Below are positions 15,187 to 23,377 of a DNA stretch of 64,000 nt, one piece after another. The notes beneath the pieces were generated by a model. It was given only the letters and a program-made list of their open reading frames with translations. It searched no databases and had not been told where the DNA came from. The stretch lies in contig OZ241330.1 of assembly GCA_965200045.1 (NCBI GenBank), forward strand, positions 2,356,001 through 2,420,000. Reading direction: 5' to 3'. Both the position numbers and the translations under genes were made by a program. The stretch's first letter is position 1. Each line of letters opens with the position of its first letter. This DNA is from Bin25 sp026709415 (GTDB taxonomy: Bacteria; Bacteroidota; Bacteroidia; Flavobacteriales; Flavobacteriaceae).

Positions 15187-18003
15187 TTGAAGTACGATTT
15201 TCAATCTATTGAATCAAAATGGGAAGCGTATTGGAAAAAGAATAAAACCTTTCAAGTTTTCAATGATTCAAAAAAACCCAAGTACTATGTATTGGATATG
15301 TTTCCATATCCATCAGGGGCTGGATTGCATGTCGGGCATCCCCTAGGATATATTGCTAGTGATATTGTGGCTCGTTATAAAAGGCACTGTGGCTATAATG
15401 TCCTTCATCCACAAGGATTCGATTCCTTTGGGTTACCGGCTGAACAATATGCTATCCAAACTGGACAACATCCAGCCAAAACCACCAAACAAAACATCCA
15501 GCGTTACAAAGAACAGTTAAATCGATTAGGGTTTTCTTTTGATTGGTCTCGAGAAGTACAAACCTCTTCTCCTGATTATTATCAATGGACTCAATGGATT
15601 TTTCTACTTCTATTTGAACATTATTATGATTTAAAAGAAAACAAAGCCAAGCCCATTGAATCATTGATTCGGCAATTCAACACCAATGGAAATCAAACTA
15701 TCCATGCGGTATGTGATGAAGACACCCCCCTTTTTTCAAATCAACAGTGGCAGTCATTTTCTTGGAAAAAACAACAGCAAATACTTTTAAAATATCGTTT
15801 GACTTATCTCTCGGATACCGATGTGAATTGGTGTCCGGATTTAGGGACTGTTCTAGCCAATGATGAAGTGATTGATGGGGTTTCTGAAAGAGGGGGCTAT
15901 CCTGTTTTTCGTAAAAAAATGAGTCAATGGAGCATGCGTATCACTGCCTATGCCAAAAGGTTATTAGAAGACTTGGATCTTATTGATTGGCCAGATCCCG
16001 TTAAAGAAATGCAGCGGAATTGGATTGGTCAATCCCAAGGGGTCAAAATCGAATTTCAACTCTTAAATCATAAAGAAAGTATTAAAGTTTATACTACTCG
16101 TCCTGATACCATCTTTGGGGCAACCTTTATGACTCTTGCCCCTGAATTGGACATTGTCAAACAAATCACAACGGCTGAGTATAAACAAACGGTTGAAACA
16201 TATATAGAACAATCATCTCAAAAGCGGATATTGGATCGTTTAGTCAATGCCAAAAAAATTAGTGGCACTTTCACTGGTAGTTATGTACTACATCCATTGA
16301 CCAATGAAAAACTACCCATTTGGATATCCGATTATGTGTTAGCCGAATATGGGACTGGAGCTGTTATGGGGGTCCCCGCAGGAGATCAAAGAGACCATGC
16401 CTTTGCTACTCATTTCGAATTACCTATCGTAGCTATTTTTGAGGGGATCGACTCCTCAAAAGAGGCCTTTACACAAAAAGAAGGGTTTACTTATAAAAAT
16501 TCAGGATTGCTTAATGGATTGAGTTTTAAGGAAGGATATGCCCGAATCATAAAGCATCTAGTATCTGATGGCATTGGAAAACAGGAAACCAATTACAAAA
16601 TAAAAGATGCGGTTTTTGCTCGTCAACGGTATTGGGGAGAACCCATTCCCATCTATCATAAAGAAGGAATTCCTGTTCCGATTAATCCCAAATATCTCCC
16701 TTTAATCTTGCCTAGTGTTGAAAAGTACTTGCCGACCCCTCAAGGAGCTCCTCCTCTAGGAAATGCCAACCAGTGGGCTTGGGATACAGAACAAAATCGA
16801 GTCGTTGAAAATCATATGATTGATTTGAAAAAAGTGTTTCCCTTAGAACTCAATACGATGCCAGGTTGGGCCGGCAGTTCGTGGTATTTTAATCGCTATA
16901 CCGATGCCAATAATTCTAAAGAATTTGCTAGTCAAAAAGCGCTAGCCTATTGGAAAGAAGTCGATTTATACATCGGTGGGGTTGAACATGCCACCGGTCA
17001 TTTGCTTTATTCGCGTTTTTGGCAAAAATTTTTAGCCGATCTGGGCCTGGTACCATTTCAAGAATATGCTAAAAAACTCATCAATCAAGGCATGATATTG
17101 GGGTCTAGCGCCTTTGTTTATCGACAAAAAGATTCTCAGATTTATGTTTCAAAAAATTTATTAGATCCCAATAAAACATATCATCCTATCCGAGTCGAGG
17201 TTGACTTGGTTTCCTCTTCCGATGCATTGAATATCGAAAAATTAAAAGAATGGCAACCACAATTTAAAGAAGGGAGGTTCATTTTGGAAGGTGGGAAATA
17301 CATCGTAGGTAGAGAAGTTGAAAAGATGTCCAAATCTAAGTTTAATGTGGTCAATCCCGATCAAATCTGTGTTGAATATGGTGCTGATACATTAAGAATG
17401 TACGAAATGTTTTTAGGGCCCATCGATCAAGCTAAACCATGGAATACCGCTGGAATCAGTGGCGTCCATAACTTTTTAAAACGTTTTATACGATTGTTTA
17501 GTCAAGATGGAAATTGGATTGTTACAGAACGCCCCGCAAGTTCATTGGAATTGAAAGTGTTGCATCAAACTATCAAAAAAGTCACCAATGATATTGAACG
17601 ATACTCTTTTAATACATGTGTCTCAAGTTTTATGATTGCCTGTAACAAATTGATAGAATTAGATTGTCATTCTAAAGACATATTAAAACCCTTGACTATT
17701 TTACTATCTCCATTTGCACCACATTTAGCGGAAGAAATGTGGGAAAAACTTGGAAACCAGCAAAGTATTGCTTACGAACCATACCCTATTCATTCTGAAG
17801 CGTATTTAAAAGAACTCACTAAAGCGTATCCTATTTCATTTAATGGGAAAAAAAGATTCACTAAAACCATTGAATTAAACCTTTCCAAAGATGAAATCGA
17901 ACGATTGATATTATCTGATAACCGATTGGAAAAATATCTCAATGGGAAGTCCATCAAAAAAATCATCGTTGTTCCCAATAAAATCGTGAATATTGTGATC
18001 TGA
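15187..18003 (+). CDS. leuS: Leucyl-tRNA synthetase
   Basis: Class I synthetase charging tRNA-Leu. HIGH signature in MFPYPSGAGLHVGHPLGY, KMSKS signature in EKMSKSKFNVVNPDQ, the large CP1 editing domain in between (TTRPDTIFGATFMTLAPE) and the C-terminal anticodon-binding and tail regions. The TTG at 15187 gives MKYDFQSIESKWEAYWKKN, the classic LeuS N-terminus, so it is preferred over TTG 15166. About 938 aa, full length. Divergent from ftsX. Confidence 0.95.
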   Translation: MKYDFQSIESKWEAYWKKNKTFQVFNDSKKPKYYVLDMFPYPSGAGLHVGHPLGYIASDIVARYKRHCGYNVLHPQGFDSFGLPAEQYAIQTGQHPAKTTKQNIQRYKEQLNRLGFSFDWSREVQTSSPDYYQWTQWIFLLLFEHYYDLKENKAKPIESLIRQFNTNGNQTIHAVCDEDTPLFSNQQWQSFSWKKQQQILLKYRLTYLSDTDVNWCPDLGTVLANDEVIDGVSERGGYPVFRKKMSQWSMRITAYAKRLLEDLDLIDWPDPVKEMQRNWIGQSQGVKIEFQLLNHKESIKVYTTRPDTIFGATFMTLAPELDIVKQITTAEYKQTVETYIEQSSQKRILDRLVNAKKISGTFTGSYVLHPLTNEKLPIWISDYVLAEYGTGAVMGVPAGDQRDHAFATHFELPIVAIFEGIDSSKEAFTQKEGFTYKNSGLLNGLSFKEGYARIIKHLVSDGIGKQETNYKIKDAVFARQRYWGEPIPIYHKEGIPVPINPKYLPLILPSVEKYLPTPQGAPPLGNANQWAWDTEQNRVVENHMIDLKKVFPLELNTMPGWAGSSWYFNRYTDANNSKEFASQKALAYWKEVDLYIGGVEHATGHLLYSRFWQKFLADLGLVPFQEYAKKLINQGMILGSSAFVYRQKDSQIYVSKNLLDPNKTYHPIRVEVDLVSSSDALNIEKLKEWQPQFKEGRFILEGGKYIVGREVEKMSKSKFNVVNPDQICVEYGADTLRMYEMFLGPIDQAKPWNTAGISGVHNFLKRFIRLFSQDGNWIVTERPASSLELKVLHQTIKKVTNDIERYSFNTCVSSFMIACNKLIELDCHSKDILKPLTILLSPFAPHLAEEMWEKLGNQQSIAYEPYPIHSEAYLKELTKAYPISFNGKKRFTKTIELNLSKDEIERLILSDNRLEKYLNGKSIKKIIVVPNKIVNIVI

Positions 18004-18097
18004 TTTTGATGCTATCTTTTTGTCTTTTTAAAAGTTTACTACTCATTATCATCCATCAGAAATTAAAGCGTTGTTATCTCATCCACAAAGTTTCATC

Positions 18098-18379
18098 ATG
18101 TCGAATTTTTGGATTGAAGTCATCGGTGTAACCGCTGCTGTTTTAACCACCTCAGCATTTGTTCCTCAGGCCTATAAAATTTACAAATACCAAATTTCCG
18201 ATGGTGTCTCACTCACCATGTATTTTGTGATGTTGGTTGGCGTTTCTATTTGGCTAGTTTATGGCATTTTGCTTGGGAAATTTGCCATCATATTAGCAAA
18301 TACGATTACACTTATCATTCAACTTTTCATTATCTACCAAAAATTGAAACACTTAAAAACTCGAAATAGAAAATTTTAA
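18098..18379 (+). CDS. SemiSWEET-type sugar transporter (PQ-loop/MtN3 family)
   Basis: Small sugar-transport protein of three membrane helices that works as a dimer. ATG 18098 gives MSNFWIEVIGVTAAVLTTSA, then FVPQAYKIYK with the signature PQ motif, SDGVSLTMYFVMLVGVSIWL and a third helix. 93 aa, normal for SemiSWEET. The TTG at 18071 would only add a non-conserved extension. Substrate not predictable; sucrose or glucose in characterised homologues. Confidence 0.88.
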   Translation: MSNFWIEVIGVTAAVLTTSAFVPQAYKIYKYQISDGVSLTMYFVMLVGVSIWLVYGILLGKFAIILANTITLIIQLFIIYQKLKHLKTRNRKF

Positions 18380-18391
18380 TTTTATAGAATC

Positions 18392-19069
18392 ATGGGGACA
18401 CCACCAAATATCGTTCTTTCGAATTCATTATATTATGTGTTGGTGCATACAAATCCTTATTTCATGGGGGGTATATTCTGTGTCATCAACGGGGACACCG
18501 ATGATTTTGAGTACTTAAAAGATAACATAGATTCAATTAATAGTTCCCAAAAGGGAATTCTTATCCATGGTGTTTACAACAAGTCTAATCTAAAAAAAAT
18601 TGAGGATGCTGTATCCATCTATTTAGAGAAAAAACATCCCCAAGATTTTTTCTTATCCACTAAAAATATAGATATTGAGAAATTAAATTACGATATAAAG
18701 ACAAAGAACGATAATAAGATTGGAGAAATCAAAGAGAAAGTAGTATTATTCAAACCTGCAAAACTCTACAAAACAAATAAATATCCTTGGGATTTATATG
18801 ACTGCACTAGAGGGGTGTGGCGAATTGGAGAAAAACGAAACATCGTAGATTATGCTTTTACAGTTTTTAATGGAAAAATCGTTGAAACATACAAAGTGAT
18901 TTCTTGGATTGAAGGAGGAAAATCATATAGACATAGATTAGATTTCAATACTTGGAATATTAATTCACGATGGGAATTTGTAGGTTTCATAGACTATGAG
19001 ATGAGAAAAAAATACCTTTTCAAATCAATAGATCATAAATATCAAAACCCAATCAAATATTGCTTTTGA
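18392..19069 (+). CDS. Uncharacterised protein with a C-terminal YDxTRGxW...NPIKY module
   Basis: 225 aa, ATG 18392, 12 bases after the SemiSWEET gene. The N-terminal half (MGGIFCVINGDTDDFEYLKD) is not recognised. The C-terminal 95 residues hold LYDCTRGVWRIGEKRN, DYAFTVFNGKIVETYKV, SRWEFVGFIDYEMRKKYL and YQNPIKY. This pattern recalls a module I have seen in uncharacterised proteins, some near restriction systems, but I cannot name the family or assign a function. No membrane segments or signal peptide, so probably cytoplasmic. Confidence 0.6.
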   Translation: MGTPPNIVLSNSLYYVLVHTNPYFMGGIFCVINGDTDDFEYLKDNIDSINSSQKGILIHGVYNKSNLKKIEDAVSIYLEKKHPQDFFLSTKNIDIEKLNYDIKTKNDNKIGEIKEKVVLFKPAKLYKTNKYPWDLYDCTRGVWRIGEKRNIVDYAFTVFNGKIVETYKVISWIEGGKSYRHRLDFNTWNINSRWEFVGFIDYEMRKKYLFKSIDHKYQNPIKYCF

Positions 19070-19238
19070 TCTTTAAACCATTTGAGACTTCTACTATTCA
19101 TGTGAAATGGTCTCTTTTCAAGCCCTAATACAACCCAAAGGCAAGTGATTCATATAACTTAAATTTGGCCAATGACTGTCCAAAAAATAGCCTAAACTTT
19201 AATTACCTCAAAATTCGACCTTTTCAACTACTGAACCG

Positions 19239-19991
19239 TTAGCTGACCGATTTAATGTATTGATCAATAGCCATCGTCATCGAAGGGCACTCTTTAGTCG
19301 GGGCTTCAATATCAATACGAAGTTCATGTTCTTGGGCAGCTTGAACGGTGGAAAGTCCAAAAACCGCAATCACGGTTTTGTTTTGTTTGAAATCTGGAAA
19401 GTTTTCGAAAAGTGAATGAATGCCAGCAGGGGAGTAAAAAACCAAAATATCGTAGTACACATCTTTTAAATCAGATAAATCAGAGGCTACGGTTTTATAG
19501 AGAATAATCCTCTTCCATTCCACCTTTAGTGAATCTAAAAAGTCAATAATCTTTGGATTTAGAACATCAGAAGATGGCAATAAAAAACGTTCATCAGAAT
19601 ATTTTTCAAAGTTTTCATGTAAATCTTCTATACTGCGATCACCAACATAAACTTTTCGTTTTCGATAAACCCCAAATTGATGAAGATAATGACCAACGGC
19701 TTTAGATTGACAAAAATACTTTAAGGTTGGCGGAACTTTATAGTGAATGTCATCACATGTTTTAAAAAAGTAATCAATGGCTTTGCGAGAAGTGAAAATG
19801 ACATTGTGATATTTCTGAATTTCAATTCGTTGACGCCTAACCTCTTTAGGGTCTAAACCTTCCACATGAACAAACGGACGGAAGTCCATTTTTAACTTAT
19901 ATTTCTGTTTTAGATTATTGTAGGGCGTATTATCAGACGTTGATTCAGGCTGAGAGACCAACACTGATCTAATTGATGTCTTTACTTGCAT
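19239..19991 (-). CDS. hemD: Uroporphyrinogen-III synthase
   Basis: Closes and rearranges hydroxymethylbilane to uroporphyrinogen III in heme biosynthesis. The family is divergent; recognition rests on length (250 aa), the bilobed pattern (VLVSQPES near the N-terminus, HNVIFTSRKAIDYFFKTC, VGDRSIEDLHENFEKYSDER, DILVFYSPAGIHSLFENFPD, VIAVFGLSTVQAAQEHEL, APTKECPSMTMAIDQYI) and its partnership with DUF4271, a common Bacteroidota arrangement. Probably downstream in an operon with 20005-20685 (13-base gap). Confidence 0.85.
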   Translation of the reverse strand: MQVKTSIRSVLVSQPESTSDNTPYNNLKQKYKLKMDFRPFVHVEGLDPKEVRRQRIEIQKYHNVIFTSRKAIDYFFKTCDDIHYKVPPTLKYFCQSKAVGHYLHQFGVYRKRKVYVGDRSIEDLHENFEKYSDERFLLPSSDVLNPKIIDFLDSLKVEWKRIILYKTVASDLSDLKDVYYDILVFYSPAGIHSLFENFPDFKQNKTVIAVFGLSTVQAAQEHELRIDIEAPTKECPSMTMAIDQYIKSVS

Positions 19992-20004
19992 GTCACTTTC
20001 TCTT

Positions 20005-20685
20005 TCACATTATGGGCTGTACCACTAACGCGAATACGCCATACCAAGGTAACAATCTCAGTATGCAAATATAAATAATGATGTAAACTTTTCTGATGGC
20101 ATTTTCTTTGGCAAACTTTTGTAAAAGTTTAAATTCATTAAATCCTAGAATGATAAAAAATAAACTCCCACCAATCAATAAAAAATACCAAGACTCTATT
20201 ATGGTATAGTACATAAAACAAATAATTAGTAAATACATAAAAAGTGAAAAGTGAACTGGAATTCTTGAATTGATATAATCAATTAATATTGGTTTCCCCT
20301 TAAATAGTAGCATTAAAAAAATATTCAGTAAAAATCTCAATACAATGACTGAAAAAATTGGAATAAAAAACCACCAGTATAATTGTAAAGAAATAGGATA
20401 TCGAGAAAGATGAGATAAAGTGAAACTAAGATAAAGTGAAGCACTACTAACAATAAATACCAACATCATTAGATTCGTCAATGTAAAAAAGGAAATTGTT
20501 TTGGGAATCAATTCTGTGTTGGTCCGAACTAATTTTTGAAGTTGTAGAATCTGAGTAAGCGTATAAAAAATACCGGGAATCAAAGAGTTGATGACATTAA
20601 TGGCTACCAAAGTGACAATAAAAATCCAAGGAATAAAACTAGTTTCTTCTACAGATTGTAAAATTTTATCTATCGGTAAATCCAT
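20005..20685 (-). CDS. DUF4271 family membrane protein
   Basis: 226-aa integral membrane protein with about six hydrophobic helices and short loops, matching the Bacteroidota family DUF4271 that is regularly encoded next to hemD, as here. Function unknown. ATG at 20685; divergent from the GT2 gene at 20741. Confidence 0.8.
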   Translation of the reverse strand: MDLPIDKILQSVEETSFIPWIFIVTLVAINVINSLIPGIFYTLTQILQLQKLVRTNTELIPKTISFFTLTNLMMLVFIVSSASLYLSFTLSHLSRYPISLQLYWWFFIPIFSVIVLRFLLNIFLMLLFKGKPILIDYINSRIPVHFSLFMYLLIICFMYYTIIESWYFLLIGGSLFFIILGFNEFKLLQKFAKENAIRKVYIIIYICILRLLPWYGVFALVVQPIM

Positions 20686-20725
20686 TTTAAATGATGTATA
20701 AAATTACACTTGAAAGTACTATTAT

Positions 20726-20733
20726 TAGTTTTG
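20726..20733 (+). promoter_or_regulatory. Predicted -7 box for the GT2/dihydroorotase operon
   Basis: TAGTTTTG, fitting TAnnTTTG, ends 7 bases before the ATG at 20741, implying a very short leader. Confidence 0.4.
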
Positions 20734-20740
20734 TTGACAT

Positions 20741-21457
20741 ATGTCGCACACATTAATCATTATTCCTACATATAATGAAGTGGACAATATCGAATCCATC
20801 ATACAATGTATTGCTCGTTTGGATTTTCGTTGTGATGTTTTAGTTGTTGATGATTCCTCACCAGATAAAACGGCTGATTTAGTCAGAAACTTATCAAACC
20901 AATTCAAAAACATCCACTTAATTGTCAGATCCCAGAAAGAAGGTATAGGAAAAGCATACCAAGAAGGTTTTACTTGGGCTTTAAAACATGAATATCAATA
21001 CATCTTTCAAATGGATGCTGATTTTTCACATAACCCCCAAGATTTGCCCAAAATGAAATGCTTATTAGAAAAAGAATGTGATATGGTGGTAGGATCCCGT
21101 TATTCCAAAGGAATTAGTGTGGTTAATTGGCCTTTAGGTAGGATCATTCTTTCTTTATTAGGGTCTTTTTATGTTCGGATACTATTGGATATGCCTATCA
21201 GAGACTCCACCTCGGGTTTTGTTGGTTATAAAACCCAAGTTCTTTCTACTCTCGATCTCGATGAATTAAAATTTGTTGGCTACGCTTACCAAATTGAAAT
21301 GAAATACCGAACACATGTTAAAGGGTTTAAAATGAAAGAACTCCCCATCATTTTTTTAAACAGAGAATTCGGCAAATCAAAAATGAATTATAAAATAATA
21401 CGTGAGGCCATTTTTGGAGTTCCTTATTTGAGATTGAATAAATCCCGCTTCAAATGA
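20741..21457 (+). CDS. Polyprenol monophosphomannose synthase-like glycosyltransferase (GT2)
   Basis: Family 2 glycosyltransferase of the DPM1 type, transferring a sugar from a nucleotide donor to a polyprenyl phosphate carrier at the inner membrane. Motifs: LIIIPTYNEVDNIESIIQCI, VLVVDDSSPDKTADLV (nucleotide binding), FQMDADFSHNPQDLPKM (DxD-like metal site), GSRYSKG and DSTSGFVGY. 238 aa, no membrane anchor, like bacterial DPM1 homologues. Overlaps the next gene by 4 bases (ATGA). Confidence 0.9.
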   Translation: MSHTLIIIPTYNEVDNIESIIQCIARLDFRCDVLVVDDSSPDKTADLVRNLSNQFKNIHLIVRSQKEGIGKAYQEGFTWALKHEYQYIFQMDADFSHNPQDLPKMKCLLEKECDMVVGSRYSKGISVVNWPLGRIILSLLGSFYVRILLDMPIRDSTSGFVGYKTQVLSTLDLDELKFVGYAYQIEMKYRTHVKGFKMKELPIIFLNREFGKSKMNYKIIREAIFGVPYLRLNKSRFK

Positions 21458-22791
21458 AAACACTATTGAAAAATGCCATTTTGGTGAATGAAGAATCTAT
21501 CCAAAATGGAGATTTACTGATTAAAAATGATCGAATTGAAAAAATTGATTCATCAATTTCTGCAGATCAAGCTAACCTCATCATCGATCTTCATGGAAAG
21601 CATCTTTTACCTGGATTAATTGATGATCAAGTGCATTTTAGACAACCTGGATATGAACATAAAGCTACCATTGAAACCGAATCAAAAGCTGCCTTGGCTG
21701 GAGGGATTACTTCTTATTTGGAAATGCCCAATACCAATCCTCAAACGACCACTATTGATGCGTGGAATCAGAAATACCAAATAGCCTCTAACAGCTCATA
21801 TGCCAATTATGGATTTATGTTTGGAGGCACCAATGATAATTTAGAAGAAATTAAATCATTAGATTTCAGAAAAGTGCCGGCTCTAAAACTATTTCTAGGG
21901 TCTTCAACTGGAAATATGCTGGTTGATAATGAAACGGTACTTCGAAAAATATTCAGTCATACCCCCATTCGCATTGCGTTACATTGTGAAGATGAGTCAA
22001 CTATTCAGCTAAATTTAAGGAAAGCAGTCCATCGTTTTGGTAACGATATTCCAATCAAAATGCATCCCAAAATCAGAAATAACGAAGCTTGTTTGAAATC
22101 CACGAAAATGGCCATTTCATTAGCTAAAGAAACTGGAGCAAAAATTCATATTTTTCATTTATCGACAAGTGAAGAACCTGAATTGTTCACGAATGAAATG
22201 CCGCTCCATCAAAAACAGATTACGGCTGAAGTTTGCTTGCATCATCTTTGGTTTTCAGAAGAAGATTATGCCAAAAAGGGAGCTTATATCAAGTGGAATC
22301 CTGCCATTAAATCCACTGATGATAGAAACGCTCTTTGGAAAGCTTTAAACGATGATCGAATTGATATTTTAGCAACTGATCATGCTCCTCATACAAAAAG
22401 TGAAAAAAGTCAACCCTATCTAAACTGTCCTTCAGGAGGACCGTTAGTTCAACACATGCTTCCGGGGTTACTCACTTGTGTTAAAAAAGGTTTTTTGACT
22501 TTAGAAAAATTGGTTCAAAAGGCAGCCCATAATCCCGCTATTCTATTTGATATTTCTGGTAGAGGGTTTCTAAGGGAAGGTTATTATGCTGATTTGGCAG
22601 CTGTAGATTTGAATGACTCTTGGACGGTCATATCTAGAGATTTACTCTATCAATGCCAATGGTCTCCATTTCTAGGGGAAACATTTACTGGAAAAGTGAC
22701 TCATACACTACTCAACGGACATTTGGTATATTCTAATGGCATTGTCTCAGAAAATAAAGTAGCCCAAGCATTAACGTTTGATAGAACATGA
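21454..22791 (+). CDS. pyrC: Dihydroorotase-like amidohydrolase
   Basis: Cyclic amidohydrolase of the dihydroorotase/allantoinase class; the expected role is ring closure of carbamoyl-aspartate in pyrimidine synthesis. N-terminal motif LPGLIDDQVHFRQPGYEHKA has Gln where the first His of the metal-binding HxH pair is normally found, a feature I recall in Bacteroidota copies. Other motifs: SYLEMPNTNP, LKLFLGSSTGNM, RIALHCEDES, AKIHIFHLST and ILATDHAPHT. 445 aa. Co-transcribed with GT2 (overlap 4) and DUF4296 (overlap 4). Whether it is the functional dihydroorotase or a paralogue cannot be told here. Confidence 0.85.
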   Translation: MKTLLKNAILVNEESIQNGDLLIKNDRIEKIDSSISADQANLIIDLHGKHLLPGLIDDQVHFRQPGYEHKATIETESKAALAGGITSYLEMPNTNPQTTTIDAWNQKYQIASNSSYANYGFMFGGTNDNLEEIKSLDFRKVPALKLFLGSSTGNMLVDNETVLRKIFSHTPIRIALHCEDESTIQLNLRKAVHRFGNDIPIKMHPKIRNNEACLKSTKMAISLAKETGAKIHIFHLSTSEEPELFTNEMPLHQKQITAEVCLHHLWFSEEDYAKKGAYIKWNPAIKSTDDRNALWKALNDDRIDILATDHAPHTKSEKSQPYLNCPSGGPLVQHMLPGLLTCVKKGFLTLEKLVQKAAHNPAILFDISGRGFLREGYYADLAAVDLNDSWTVISRDLLYQCQWSPFLGETFTGKVTHTLLNGHLVYSNGIVSENKVAQALTFDRT

Positions 22792-23156
22792 ATTATCATA
22801 TTATCATAATTTCTTTAGTCATTGGACTACTATTTTCTCATTGCGACACGTTTTATTCTGAAAAAAGACCAAATAATCTGATTTCAAAAACCACCATGGT
22901 TGATATTTTGTGCGATATCGCTATTATGGATGGTATCGAAGGTACGATGGCCGTCAATCCCATTTTTGAAAATGCATTTAATGCCACCTATATCTACAAC
23001 AAGTACAACATTGATAGTGTTCAATTATCACAATCTGAGAGATATTATGCTTCAAACCCAAGAAAATACCATAGAATCCATCAACAAGTTATTTTTAGAT
23101 TAGAAATGATTGAAGATTCTCTTGAAATGGCTGAAATGAAGCAAAGAACGCAATAA
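22788..23156 (+). CDS. DUF4296 family lipoprotein-like protein
   Basis: 122 aa. N-terminal hydrophobic signal ending in Cys (LVIGLLFSHCDTFYS), a plausible though not ideal lipobox. Followed by KTTMVDILCDIAIMDGIEG, YIYNKYNIDSVQLSQSERYY and YHRIHQQVIFRLE, the DUF4296 pattern, regularly found after dihydroorotase in Bacteroidota. Function unknown; probably an outer-membrane or periplasmic lipoprotein. Last gene of the operon before a strong hairpin. Confidence 0.82.
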   Translation: MNYHIIIISLVIGLLFSHCDTFYSEKRPNNLISKTTMVDILCDIAIMDGIEGTMAVNPIFENAFNATYIYNKYNIDSVQLSQSERYYASNPRKYHRIHQQVIFRLEMIEDSLEMAEMKQRTQ

Positions 23157-23222
23157 ATGGATACATACGGTGATATAAGAATTAGTTGTAAATCCTAGAA
23201 TTTAGATTCGGTATAAACTAAA

Positions 23223-23245
23223 AAACCTCCCCAATGGGGAGGTTT
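23223..23245. terminator. Intrinsic terminator, possibly bidirectional
   Basis: A perfect 10-bp stem, AAACCTCCCC then loop AAT then GGGGAGGTTT, followed by a short T-rich stretch on the plus strand and preceded by an A-rich run. It lies between the convergent DUF4296 and lipoprotein genes and could serve both. Confidence 0.85.
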
Positions 23246-23377
23246 CTTTGCTTCAAATAAAAGCCCCTTTGATCTGAAAATGTGTTATGATTAACCAATA
23301 TAAAATCTTAATTTATTTTCAACTAAAAGAATAGTCAAAGGGACTTTCATAACCGTTCGTTTTTTGGTTTTCGTGGA

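Noticed and set aside
19076..19120. Possible terminator after the 18392-19069 gene
   Set aside because: The ACCATTT/AAATGGT stem has a loop of about 20 bases and no good T-run; too weak to call.
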